Origin: Calditrichia bacterium
GTDB lineage: Bacteria > Calditrichota > Calditrichia > JAJRVZ01
DNA: 10,587 nt
Assembly: GCA_030634505.1 (NCBI GenBank)
Contig: DAOWAQ010000038.1
Span: 1-10,587, forward strand
Reading direction: 5' to 3'
Made by a program: the position numbers and the translations under genes
Shown: positions 1 through 7,116 of the stretch, in pieces
Numbering within the stretch: the first letter of the stretch is position 1
How the letters are laid out: every line of letters begins with the position of its first letter
Notes under the pieces: generated by a model
The model's input: only the letters and a program-made list of their open reading frames with translations
Told to the model about the DNA's origin: nothing
Databases searched by the model: none

Positions 1-48
1 ATAAATTACATAATAGTTAATTCAATCAATATCAAATTTTACTAATAA

Positions 49-898
49 TTTATACTGAGAAGAAAAACCACACCTGTAAAAGTAGGACATGTCCCTGTAA
101 GCGGAAACAACCCAATTATTATACAATCCATGACCAATACCGACACCTCCGATATCAAAAACACTGTTGATTAAATAATAAAATTGTCACAAGCTGGGAG
201 TGAGCTGGTTCGTGTTACAGTAAATAATGATGAGTCAGCAAAAGCCATTCCTTTTATTTTAGAAAAACTTCAGAAACATAATATAACCACTCCGGTTATC
301 GGTGACTTTCATTATAATGGACATTTGCTATTAACTCGTTACCCTGAATGCGCACAAGCCCTGGTAAAATATAGAATTAACCCCGGCAATGTTGATGCAA
401 AAAATCGGGATACCAACTTTATTACAATTATTAACCAGGCAATCAAATATAATAAACCAATCAGAATTGGGGTAAACTGGGGATCCCTTGATCAACACCT
501 GTTAACTAAAATGATGGATGACAATTCAAAAAGTAATCATCCTCTTTCAGCAAAAGATGTTATGATAAATGCTATGGTAGAAAGTGCCTTACATTCTGCC
601 AATTTAGCTGAACAGATTGGACTAAGTCATGACAAAATAATTATTAGCGCCAAAGTCTCCGGGGTGCAGGATTTAGTTTCCATATATCGCCTGCTTGCCA
701 AAAAATGTGAATACCCCCTGCATTTAGGCTTAACTGAAGCAGGTATGGAAAATAAGGTAATCATAGCCAGTACCGTCGGTTTATATTGACGGCAAGCTGG
801 ATCGGGTTTTAAAAGATGGAAATATTGCTGAAGAATTTATGGCGATTCTAAAAGCTTATATTAATACTCATTATAAAATAATTAAATCAAATCACTAA
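49..898 (+). pseudogene. ispG: Decayed ispG: 4-hydroxy-3-methylbut-2-enyl diphosphate synthase remnant
   Basis: Remnant of IspG (GcpE), the [4Fe-4S] enzyme that makes HMBPP in the MEP isoprenoid pathway. From about base 55 the frame reads RRKT..VKVGHVPVSG and then IIIQSMTNTDTSDI, a clear IspG N-terminus, but no ATG is present and an in-frame TAA stands at 46-48. A second TAA at 172-174 sits where a glutamine is usual. The open part from 184 carries family motifs (SELVRV, KYRINPGN, IRIGVNWGSLDQ, KVSGVQDL, LHLGLTEAGM) and stops at 789. From about 773 the +1 frame resumes with the extreme IspG C-terminus (VYIDGKLDRVLK, then GNIAEEF), ending with TAA at 896-898. The segment between, including the region that holds the Fe-S cysteines and the VNGPGE motif, is missing, so the product cannot be active. 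The motifs resemble the proteobacterial type of IspG rather than the long plant/Bacteroidetes form, which hints at an acquired and then degraded copy. Confidence 0.88.
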
Positions 899-905
899 AA
901 TAAAA

Positions 906-1886
906 TTATAATTGTTTCCGGATTTCCTCTAGAATTTTCGGAAGCATTTCGTCTTTTAACCCTTCAAACTTGCAACCGGCGGCACGGATATGTCCACCTC
1001 CCCCAAATGCTTTGGCTACTTTATTAACATCCACATGGCATTTTGAACGAAAACTGACTTTATGAAAACCGGGGTTTGCCTCACGCATGAATAAGCCTAC
1101 TTTCCCACCCCTAATGGCAACACTATAATTGGCAAGTTCTTCCACCTCTCCCTGGTCATTATTATTCATTTCGTTAAAAGACAAATATATAACTATTACA
1201 GCCCCATCCAAAAAACTTTCCATATTTGCCAATCCAGTGCCAATTGTTTGAAGAGCCTTAAACGAGCTTGAGAAAAATATCCTTTCAGTGATATCTGAAG
1301 GACTTACACCTATTTCAATTAGCTTTGAACAAATAAACATATCCCGTGCAGTGGTATTGGAAAATGAAAATCTGCCGGTATCGTAAACGATTCCAGTATA
1401 TATCGCCTTTGCTTCCTCTACTCCAATCTCCAAGCCTGAAATATCTAGTATTTCATAAACCAATTGTGAGGTGGATGAAGCTTTTGTATCAACCATATTG
1501 ATTGCTGCAAACTCATCTTCAATAGGGTGATGGTCAATCTTTATTATTTTCGATTTTTCCGGTATTAAATTTTCTACATCTCCCAAACGATGTAATCCCG
1601 GTACATCACAAATTATAGCAGATTGTATGGGTAGGTTCAGCGAATCTTTATAATTGATTATTTTGTCAAAATTTTTAATATAGTTAAAACGCGAATCAAT
1701 TTGCTGGTCATTGAATACTGCAAAATAAGTTTTATTGTAAAAATCCAATAACATGCTTACCGCCAGCACTGATGCTACCGCATCTCCATCAGCATTGACA
1801 TGTGCCGATAATATGAAATTATCATTATCCGAAATAAACTCAAGAATTTTGTTTGCAGAATCTATATGTGCTTGTTTTGCTTTCAT
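906..1886 (-). CDS. DHH/DHHA1 phosphoesterase, NrnA-like (oligoribonuclease / pAp-phosphatase family)
   Basis: A 326-residue cytoplasmic protein with the two-domain build of NrnA-type DHH phosphoesterases, which degrade short oligoribonucleotides (nanoRNA) and often dephosphorylate pAp, using Mn2+. The N-terminal DHH domain shows AHVNADGDAVAS (residues 28-39; H29, D33 and D35 as metal ligands), ICD at 92-94, DHHP at 118-121 and YTGIVYDTGRFSFSNT (163-178; D169). The C-terminal DHHA1 domain has GGGGHIRAAGC (295-305), the usual substrate-binding glycine loop. The length is typical. The ATG at 1884-1886 has only a weak GGGT upstream, but the protein begins where family members begin. It converges on the ispG remnant with a 7-bp gap and has about 100 bp of AT-rich DNA upstream. 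The family is certain. The exact substrate (nanoRNA, pAp or c-di-nucleotide products) is inferred. Confidence 0.9.
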   Translation of the reverse strand: MKAKQAHIDSANKILEFISDNDNFILSAHVNADGDAVASVLAVSMLLDFYNKTYFAVFNDQQIDSRFNYIKNFDKIINYKDSLNLPIQSAIICDVPGLHRLGDVENLIPEKSKIIKIDHHPIEDEFAAINMVDTKASSTSQLVYEILDISGLEIGVEEAKAIYTGIVYDTGRFSFSNTTARDMFICSKLIEIGVSPSDITERIFFSSSFKALQTIGTGLANMESFLDGAVIVIYLSFNEMNNNDQGEVEELANYSVAIRGGKVGLFMREANPGFHKVSFRSKCHVDVNKVAKAFGGGGHIRAAGCKFEGLKDEMLPKILEEIRKQL

Positions 1887-1987
1887 TATGATTACCCATT
1901 TAAAAAAAGGATTAATTTAATTAACTTTTAATTACATGTAAATTAATATAATATTTTGAATAGTATTAAAGATAATTATAAACCGAA

Positions 1988-2548
1988 TTATTTCGAAGTA
2001 TGTTTTTTATAAAATAGATTTAAATAACTCCATAAATAAATGATAATAAAAGCGCATGCAACTCCAATGATAGCACCTGCCATCACATCAAATGGATAAT
2101 GAACACCCACATAAACTCTGGAATATGCCACCATTGTCGCAACCAGCAGAAACCACCAGATGTACTTTCTGTAAAAATATCCAAAGTAAGTAGCTAAAGC
2201 GAAAAAGTTAACCGCATGTGAAGAAGGAAACGAAAATGCTTTAGATTTATTTACTAAAAGATTTATGTTATCCAAAGCAATACAGGGTCGTATTCGTGCA
2301 AAAAATGGTTTTAAAACACTGCTCGACAATTGGTCACTTAAAAGAATCAATGGTATTATAAAAATCAAAATTGCTCTTCCCTCTTTTCCGCCTTTCCAAA
2401 TCAGCAAAACGATGATCACACCCCAAACGGGAAACCAATGTGTTTTATTGGTGATAAATGGCATCAGCCAGTCAAAAACAGCATTCTGTAAAGTAACATT
2501 AATGAAATAAAAGAACTGCGTATCAAATTGTAAAATATATTCAAGCAC
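1988..2548 (-). CDS. PAP2-family membrane phosphatase (undecaprenyl-diphosphatase / PgpB-like)
   Basis: A 186-residue multi-span membrane protein of the PAP2 (type 2 phosphatidic acid phosphatase) superfamily. All three signature blocks are present: K80-PFFARI-RP (residues 80-88), PSSH (108-111, with the phosphate-handling histidine H111) and SRVYVGVHYPFD (143-154, with the nucleophilic histidine H150 and D154). Hydrophobic segments lie roughly at 12-32, 40-51, 58-74, 112-126, 130-142 and 155-178. Such enzymes dephosphorylate lipid phosphates in the membrane, for example undecaprenyl diphosphate or phosphatidylglycerophosphate; which one cannot be told here. The start is a GTG at 2546-2548, supported by an AAGGAT ribosome binding site five bases upstream. 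The gene is divergent from the dehydrogenase gene at 2628, so the two share a 79-bp upstream region. Confidence 0.9.
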   Translation of the reverse strand: MLEYILQFDTQFFYFINVTLQNAVFDWLMPFITNKTHWFPVWGVIIVLLIWKGGKEGRAILIFIIPLILLSDQLSSSVLKPFFARIRPCIALDNINLLVNKSKAFSFPSSHAVNFFALATYFGYFYRKYIWWFLLVATMVAYSRVYVGVHYPFDVMAGAIIGVACAFIIIYLWSYLNLFYKKHTSK

Positions 2549-2553
2549 TAATA

Positions 2554-2559
2554 ATCCTT
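2554..2559 (-). promoter_or_regulatory. Ribosome binding site deciding the GTG start of the PAP2 gene
   Basis: AAGGAT on the minus strand, five bases upstream of GTG at 2546-2548. No ATG lies in a better position, so this site fixes the start. Confidence 0.55.
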
Positions 2560-2589
2560 GTTATTAAAATTTTGTTAGTTTATTGATTG

Positions 2590-2604
2590 TGATTAAATTA
2601 ATCA
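2590..2604. promoter_or_regulatory. Perfect 7+1+7 palindrome in a divergent intergenic region (candidate operator)
   Basis: TGATTAA-A-TTAATCA is a perfect 15-bp inverted repeat in the 79-bp gap between the divergent PAP2 and dehydrogenase genes, 24 bp before the dehydrogenase ATG. The position suits a dimeric repressor or activator site. The AT-rich composition makes chance occurrence plausible, and no regulator gene lies nearby. Confidence 0.3.
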
Positions 2605-2627
2605 AGTAATCTGGGAGCATTATTTTT

Positions 2628-3654
2628 ATGAAATCTATACGCATACACCAGCATGGCGATTTTGATGTATTATTGATTGACGAAATACAAAAACCTGTGC
2701 CTTTGGATACTCAAGTTTTAGTGCAGATAAAAGCTGCTGCTTTAAATCATCTTGATTTATTCGTGCGTCAGGGAATTCCGGGAGTACCTTTACCAATAAT
2801 TATGGGGAGTGATGGAGCAGGTATAATTACTGAAATTGGAAGTAATGTTAAAAATCTCAAAATTGGTGATGAAGTAATTATAGTTCCTTTTAAATCATGT
2901 GGCACTTGTAATTCCTGTAAAAGTGAACAAGAGCAATTATGTAATAATTACCAGGTTCGTGGAGAACATTTAAATGGCTGTCAGGCAGAGTATATATCTG
3001 TTGATGAAAAATATTTATTACCAAAACCAAAGAGCTTATCGTTTGCTGAAGCAGCAGCATTTCCATTGGCTTATATGACCGCCTACCACATGTTAACAAG
3101 TAAAGTACAATTAAAATCAAACCAAACAATTTTAATTTGGGGAGCATCCAGTGGAATCGGCAGTGGTGCAATTCAAATAGCAAAAAATTTACAAGTAAAC
3201 GTAATTACTACTATTGGTTCTGAAGATAAAAGAAAATATGCAAAAAACCTTGGAACGGATTTTGTAATTAATTATATGGAAGAAAACGTTGCTGCAAAAG
3301 TAAAGGAATTCACTGAAGGGAATGGTGTTGATGTCGTTTTTGAACATCCGGGTAAATCAACATTCCACACCTCTATGCGTGTATTAAAAACGGGGGGGGA
3401 AAATTGTTACTTGTGGTGCAACAACGGGCCCTATTGTAAATCTTGATTTAAGACATCTTTTCATTAAACATCAACAAATCATTGGTTCGACTATGGGAAA
3501 TCGAAACGACCTTATCGAATTAATTGAGTTGATTAAAAACGATAAAATCAAACCCATCGTGGGTCAGATATTTCCATTTCACAAAATTCAAAATGCCCAT
3601 AAAATGTTAGAAGAAGGAAAACAATTGGGAAAAATTGTAATTGATTTTACTTAA
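2628..3654 (+). pseudogene. Zinc-binding alcohol dehydrogenase / quinone oxidoreductase-like gene, frameshifted in a G8 tract
   Basis: Medium-chain dehydrogenase/reductase. Read as one gene it would be about 341 residues, the normal length. The first frame runs from ATG 2628 (GGGAG ten bases upstream) and carries a GroES-like domain with a structural-zinc cysteine set (C91, C94, C97, C105). A Rossmann nucleotide-binding loop, GASSGIGSGA, follows at 172-181. At 3392-3399 there are eight G where seven would keep the frame. As written, translation goes off-frame after Gly257 and stops at 3446. With one G fewer, it continues KIVTCGATTGPIVNLDL and ends with the typical KLGKIVIDF-like tail (here QLGKIVIDFT) at 3654. 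The usual catalytic-zinc positions look replaced: Asn40 where a Cys is common, and SDG (61-63) where GHE is common. An NAD(P)H-dependent oxidoreductase without catalytic zinc is therefore likely. The frameshift may be a real mutation, a phase-variable tract or a homopolymer sequencing error. Otherwise the gene looks intact. Confidence 0.88.
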
Positions 3655-3692
3655 TACCAATCATATTACTTTTTCCGGGAACTAATTTATCT

Positions 3693-3700
3693 TAAATTTG
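3693..3700 (+). promoter_or_regulatory. Weak candidate Bacteroidota-type -7 box upstream of the nqrM-like gene
   Basis: TAAATTTG fits the TAnnTTTG -7 pattern known for Bacteroidota and lies 33 bp before the ATG at 3734. A convincing TTTG -33 element is not visible at the expected distance, so this is a weak call. Confidence 0.22.
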
Positions 3701-3733
3701 GTTTTGAAATTAAAAATAATAGTTGGAAAATAA

Positions 3734-4000
3734 ATGGAACTAATATTAGTACTTATCATATTCGGAATCTCTTTTTTACTCTTGTCTGTAGGTATTATCT
3801 TTTCTAAAAAAGAAATACATGCGGGTTCATGCGGTAGCGAACTCATTGTAAATGGTGAACATCTCTCATGTGGCGCCTGTCCTTCCAAAGAGGCAGAAAT
3901 TTGTTCCAGCGGTGATAAAGATGGTTTTGCGTCTGTTGCTCAGTTAGGAAATCCTGCAAGAAAAAAGAAATTCAATAATAAATATTTTTCAAATAATTAG
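3734..4000 (+). CDS. nqrM: NqrM-like Na+-NQR maturation protein (short cysteine-containing membrane protein)
   Basis: An 88-residue protein with one N-terminal membrane segment (about residues 2-23), then KKEIHAGSCGS, LSCGACP and EICSS, with cysteines C33, C46, C49 and C57. This matches the layout of NqrM (DUF539): a membrane anchor, then a GSCGG-like motif and a short Cys cluster. Known members are needed to assemble the Fe centre held by cysteines of NqrD and NqrE. The tail beyond the cysteines (60-88; ends NPARKKKFNNKYF..) is polar and basic. The gene is not in line with the nqr genes: it lies on the opposite strand and converges on apbE with a 14-bp gap, so it needs its own promoter. The location beside apbE supports the assignment, because nqrM commonly lies next to apbE downstream of nqrF. 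Family assignment is fairly sure; iron delivery is inferred from the family. Confidence 0.8.
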   Translation: MELILVLIIFGISFLLLSVGIIFSKKEIHAGSCGSELIVNGEHLSCGACPSKEAEICSSGDKDGFASVAQLGNPARKKKFNNKYFSNN

Positions 4001-4014
4001 TATCCGTGTTTAAT

Positions 4015-5055
4015 TTAGTTTAAATATTTATCAAATCCGGATGTTAAAACTTCTTCAAATTCACTTAAACTAATTCTTGCTAAAAAATATCCTTCAACAT
4101 TTTCTAATGACTCTAATAATTTCAATCCATCTTCAATACCCATCACCAACACTGCAGTAGCAAGCGCATCAGCCTGCATACAATTTGGAGCAACAATTGT
4201 TACACTTGCCAAGTTATGAGTTACAGGTTTACCGGTTTTAGGATTTATTGTATGAGAATAAATCTTTCCATCAAATTCAAAATAATTGCGATAATCTCCC
4301 GAAGTGGCTAAACCAACATTTGAAATGCTGAGAATATTTTGCAAGTCTTGACCCGGTAATGCGAGATATTTAGGTTTATCAATACCAATTTTCCATTTTT
4401 CGTTTATAATATTTTTACCCCTGGTAAATACTTCTCCCCCAATTTCAACCATAAAGTTATCTTGATTAAATTTATTTAGTACTCCCACTACGACGTCAAC
4501 ACCATACCCCTTAGCAATTGCACTTAAATCAATTTCTAATTCAGGAATATCTTTTTTCAATGTATTTTCATCGACAAATTTAATATGTTCAGATCCTATA
4601 ATTTTAAAAATAGCCTTAATTTGTATATCCGAAGGCATTTTTCTCATATCTGATTTACTTCCAAAACCCCACAGATTCACAAGTGGATTAACTGTTATAT
4701 CAAAAGCACCCGAAGAAATCTGATTTACTCTTTGGGCTTCTTTAATTACCTGAGAAAATTCGCTTGAGATTGTAAATACTGTTGTATCATAATGATTGTT
4801 AAAAAGAGATATTTCACTTTCAGTAATATATGTTGACATTTTCTGATTTACTTGTTTTAAAGAAGAATCGATAGCCACACTAATCTCTGATAACAATTTT
4901 TCGTCTAACGATTTATTCACCAATTTAATATTATAAACCGTACCCATTGTTTGACCGGTAAGAGAATATTCTTTTATCTCATTTTCAGGAGAGCAGGCAA
5001 CTAAATAAAAAAGGAGTAGACTAATACTACTCCTTTTAAATATGGTTCTTAACAT
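4015..5055 (-). CDS. apbE: FAD:protein FMN transferase ApbE (lipoprotein)
   Basis: A 346-residue ApbE-family flavin transferase. It cleaves FAD and attaches FMN by a phosphoester bond to a threonine in partner proteins; here these are almost certainly NqrB and NqrC. A lipoprotein signal is visible: MLRTIFKRSS, a hydrophobic run, then LVAC with C21 as the lipidated cysteine, placing the enzyme on the periplasmic face. Family motifs occur in order: TGQTMGTVYNIK (33-44), SGAFDITVNPLV (115-126), DLSAIAKGYGVD (176-187, flavin binding), EIGGEVFTRG (204-213), TSGDYRNYF (251-259), SHTINPKTGKP (267-277) and QADALATA (294-301, Mg2+ site aspartate). The length is typical. The ATG at 5053-5055 has no strong ribosome binding site, but it gives an ideal lipoprotein signal. 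It follows nqrF after 157 bp holding hairpins, so it may be read from the nqr transcript or from its own promoter. Confidence 0.95.
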   Translation of the reverse strand: MLRTIFKRSSISLLLFYLVACSPENEIKEYSLTGQTMGTVYNIKLVNKSLDEKLLSEISVAIDSSLKQVNQKMSTYITESEISLFNNHYDTTVFTISSEFSQVIKEAQRVNQISSGAFDITVNPLVNLWGFGSKSDMRKMPSDIQIKAIFKIIGSEHIKFVDENTLKKDIPELEIDLSAIAKGYGVDVVVGVLNKFNQDNFMVEIGGEVFTRGKNIINEKWKIGIDKPKYLALPGQDLQNILSISNVGLATSGDYRNYFEFDGKIYSHTINPKTGKPVTHNLASVTIVAPNCMQADALATAVLVMGIEDGLKLLESLENVEGYFLARISLSEFEEVLTSGFDKYLN

Positions 5056-5100
5056 TATATTTTATACTTTCAAATTTTCACAATTGGTAAAATATTCAAG

Positions 5101-5168
5101 AGAATTTGTACAGTCAAATTCTTAAATCCCCCGGAGCGATTCACGCTCCTGCCCCCTTTTAAAGGGGG
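5101..5168. repeat. Cluster of three hairpins between nqrF and apbE (REP/MITE-like palindromic element)
   Basis: Three adjacent inverted repeats. AGAATTTG (5101-5108) pairs with CAAATTCT (5115-5122) around a 6-base loop. GGAGCG (5133-5138) pairs with CGCTCC (5144-5149) around a 5-base loop. CCCCCTT (5152-5158) pairs with AAGGGGG (5162-5168) around TTA. An additional CCCCC at 5128-5132 could compete for the last GGGGG and enclose the middle hairpin. The G/C-rich block stands out in AT-rich DNA and has the look of a dispersed palindromic repeat. No T-run follows on the minus strand, so it is not a standard intrinsic terminator. It may still affect mRNA stability or polarity between nqrF and apbE. 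Only one copy is present in the window. Confidence 0.65.
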
Positions 5169-5212
5169 AAAATAATTTTCTGCTTCAGCCTTTTCCTTCG
5201 CCTTATCCTCGA

Positions 5213-6439
5213 TTAGAAAACATCATAGGCGATCATTTCCTCGTCAACACCCATATTATAAAGCATTTGATTTACAGCGTCAATCATCATAGGAGGCCCA
5301 CAAAGGTAGTATTCGATTTCGCCCGGATCTTCATGTTTGCATAAATATTCATCTTGAACTACCTGGTGAATAAATCCCGTTGATCCTGTCCAATTATCTT
5401 CAGGCATGGGTTCTGACAGAGCGACTGTATATGAAAAATTCGGAAATTTATTTTTTATGGTTTTAAATTCATCGTCATAAAACATTTCTCGTGAGGATCG
5501 TGCTCCATAATAAAAACGGACCTTTGTATTTGTATTCATAGTTTTGAAAAGATGAAAAAGATGACTACGCATAGGCGCCATTCCTGCTCCACCTCCGATA
5601 TATATTTTTTCCCGGTTTGTATCTTTTATAAAAAATTCACCATAAGGACCACTTACAGTCACTTTATCGCCAGCTTTTAAATTAAATATATAAGATGAAG
5701 CGATTCCGGGCGGAACATTTTTATTAGGAGGAGGTGTCGCAATACGTACATTTAACATGACAATGTCACCTTCGGCAGGATAATTTGCCATTGAATAAGC
5801 GCGATAAATCTCTTCATCATTTGATGATTTAAAATCCCATAATTTATATTTATCCCAATCTCCCCTATATTCTTTTTCAACATCGAATTCATCAAATTTC
5901 AAATTATAATCCGGAATATAAATTTGAATATAACCACCAGCTTTAAAATCCATATGCTGTCCTTTTGGCAACTGCAATTTTAATTCTTTTATAAAAGTAG
6001 CAACATTTCCGTTAGAAACAACCTCACATTCAAATTTTTGAATACTGAATATTTCATCAGGAATATGTATTTTCATATCCTGTCTGACTTTTACCTGGCA
6101 AGCTATTCGCCAATGATCAGCAATTTCTTTTCTAGTCAAATGTGTTTTTTCAGTTGGTAATACATCCCCACCACCGTCTAATATCTGGCATTTACACATT
6201 CCACAGGTACCACCTCCTCCACATGCAGAGGGAAGATATATTTTTTGATTTGATAATTCTGCTAATAAATTGGCACCTGCTCCAACTTCCGGGCTTTTTT
6301 CTTCATCATCATTAATCATTAATTTTATTTTACCCTGTGGAACAAGTTTTTTCTCGGCAATCATTAACACGCCAACTAATAATAAAATAAATGAAGAAAA
6401 AACAACAACACTTAATGCAATTAGTGAATAGATACCCAA
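5213..6439 (-). CDS. nqrF: Na+-translocating NADH:quinone reductase subunit F
   Basis: A 408-residue NqrF, the NADH-oxidising entry subunit of Na+-NQR. One N-terminal membrane helix (about 5-27) is followed by a plant-ferredoxin-like [2Fe-2S] domain with C73-GGGGT-C79-GM-C82 and C114 (an extra C84 is present). Then comes an FAD domain with RAYSMANYP (213-221) and an NADH domain with GGGAGMAPMRSH (282-293) and YLCGPPMM (378-385). The central KYKLWDF stretch (198-203) resembles FCB-group NqrF proteins. Electrons pass from NADH to FAD, then to the 2Fe-2S cluster and on to the membrane subunits. The start is TTG at 6437-6439, with AGGAGT six bases upstream; the protein start matches the family (one helix directly at the N-terminus). 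It lies 47 bp after nqrE. Length and all cofactor motifs are normal. Confidence 0.97.
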   Translation of the reverse strand: MGIYSLIALSVVVFSSFILLLVGVLMIAEKKLVPQGKIKLMINDDEEKSPEVGAGANLLAELSNQKIYLPSACGGGGTCGMCKCQILDGGGDVLPTEKTHLTRKEIADHWRIACQVKVRQDMKIHIPDEIFSIQKFECEVVSNGNVATFIKELKLQLPKGQHMDFKAGGYIQIYIPDYNLKFDEFDVEKEYRGDWDKYKLWDFKSSNDEEIYRAYSMANYPAEGDIVMLNVRIATPPPNKNVPPGIASSYIFNLKAGDKVTVSGPYGEFFIKDTNREKIYIGGGAGMAPMRSHLFHLFKTMNTNTKVRFYYGARSSREMFYDDEFKTIKNKFPNFSYTVALSEPMPEDNWTGSTGFIHQVVQDEYLCKHEDPGEIEYYLCGPPMMIDAVNQMLYNMGVDEEMIAYDVF

Positions 6440-6445
6440 AATATT

Positions 6446-6451
6446 ACTCCT
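6446..6451 (-). promoter_or_regulatory. Ribosome binding site deciding the TTG start of nqrF
   Basis: AGGAGT on the minus strand, six bases before TTG at 6437-6439. It supports this rare start codon over any internal ATG. Confidence 0.7.
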
Positions 6452-6486
6452 GATATTTTTTCATTTTTTTAAGAAGTGAATTTTAA

Positions 6487-7095
6487 TTATAAGCTAATCC
6501 CGGAAAAACTCATAAATGCTAATGCCATCAAACCTGTAATAAGCATCGTTAATCCCAAACCACGTAATCCATCCGGTACATTTGAATATCGTAGTTTTTG
6601 TCTTATCGCTGCCATTGATATAATCGCCAGGAAAAAACCAACACCTGAACTGAAACCAAATACTGCTGATTCCGCAAAATTGTATTCGCGCTCAACCATA
6701 AACAATGAAGCTCCTAAAATTGCACAATTTACTGCAATCAATGGTAAGAAGATTCCCAGTGCTGTATATAATTTTTGACTGAATTTATCAATAAACATTT
6801 CTACTAATTGTACCATGGCTGCAATAACTGCAATAAATGAAATAAAGTTTAAGAAACTTAAATCCACATCAGGAAAACCTGCCCATGCAAGCGCTCCGTC
6901 AGCCAATAGATATTTATGAATTAACCAGTCTGTTGGTACCGTAATTGTCAATACAAAGATTACAGCAAGTCCTAAACCCAATGCAGTTTCTACTCGTTTT
7001 GATACAGCTAAGAATGAACACATTCCGAGAAAATATGCTAATAAAATATTTTCTACAAAAATTGCTTTGACAGCTAAACTTATATAATGTTCCAA
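6487..7095 (-). CDS. nqrE: Na+-translocating NADH:quinone reductase subunit E
   Basis: A 202-residue NqrE with about six membrane helices. It is one of the two inverted-topology integral subunits (NqrD/NqrE) that hold the intramembrane Fe centre. Conserved cysteines are visible in LGMCSFLAV (C26) and AVNCAILGAS (C124), matching the family's Fe-ligand positions. The N-terminus EHYISLAVKAIFVENILLAYFLGMC is split in the family at exactly this point, so translation begins at TTG 7093-7095, with AGAGGT (7101-7106) five bases upstream. A different-frame ATG at 7098-7100 touches the ribosome binding site with no spacer and opens only six codons. In other genomes nqrE directly follows nqrD. Here a 448-bp cassette lies between them, leaving the nqrE ribosome binding site intact. 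Loss of function is not indicated. Confidence 0.96.
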   Translation of the reverse strand: MEHYISLAVKAIFVENILLAYFLGMCSFLAVSKRVETALGLGLAVIFVLTITVPTDWLIHKYLLADGALAWAGFPDVDLSFLNFISFIAVIAAMVQLVEMFIDKFSQKLYTALGIFLPLIAVNCAILGASLFMVEREYNFAESAVFGFSSGVGFFLAIISMAAIRQKLRYSNVPDGLRGLGLTMLITGLMALAFMSFSGISL

Positions 7096-7100
7096 TTCAT

Positions 7101-7106
7101 ACCTCT
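7101..7106 (-). promoter_or_regulatory. Ribosome binding site deciding the TTG start of nqrE
   Basis: AGAGGT on the minus strand, five bases before TTG at 7093-7095 and 10 bp from the edge of the inserted cassette. An out-of-frame ATG sits immediately after it. Confidence 0.6.
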
Positions 7107-7116
7107 TAATTAATAT

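Noticed and set aside
184..789. A 201-codon open frame starting at TTG that could be called a short functional IspG
   Set aside because: The IspG sequence clearly continues upstream of the TAA at 172-174, and the C-terminus resumes in another frame after 789. The Fe-S ligand region is missing, so this is a piece of a broken gene.
2890..3183. Minus-strand open frame of 97 codons within the dehydrogenase
   Set aside because: Antisense to clear MDR coding sequence including the structural-zinc and Rossmann regions; no family features of its own.
5152..5168. CCCCCTT/AAGGGGG hairpin as a rho-independent terminator of the nqr operon
   Set aside because: No T-run follows the stem in the minus-strand transcript; the next bases continue into further hairpins.
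6476..6778. Plus-strand open frame of 100 codons
   Set aside because: Antisense to nqrE, whose cysteines and helices are conserved; no support as a gene.
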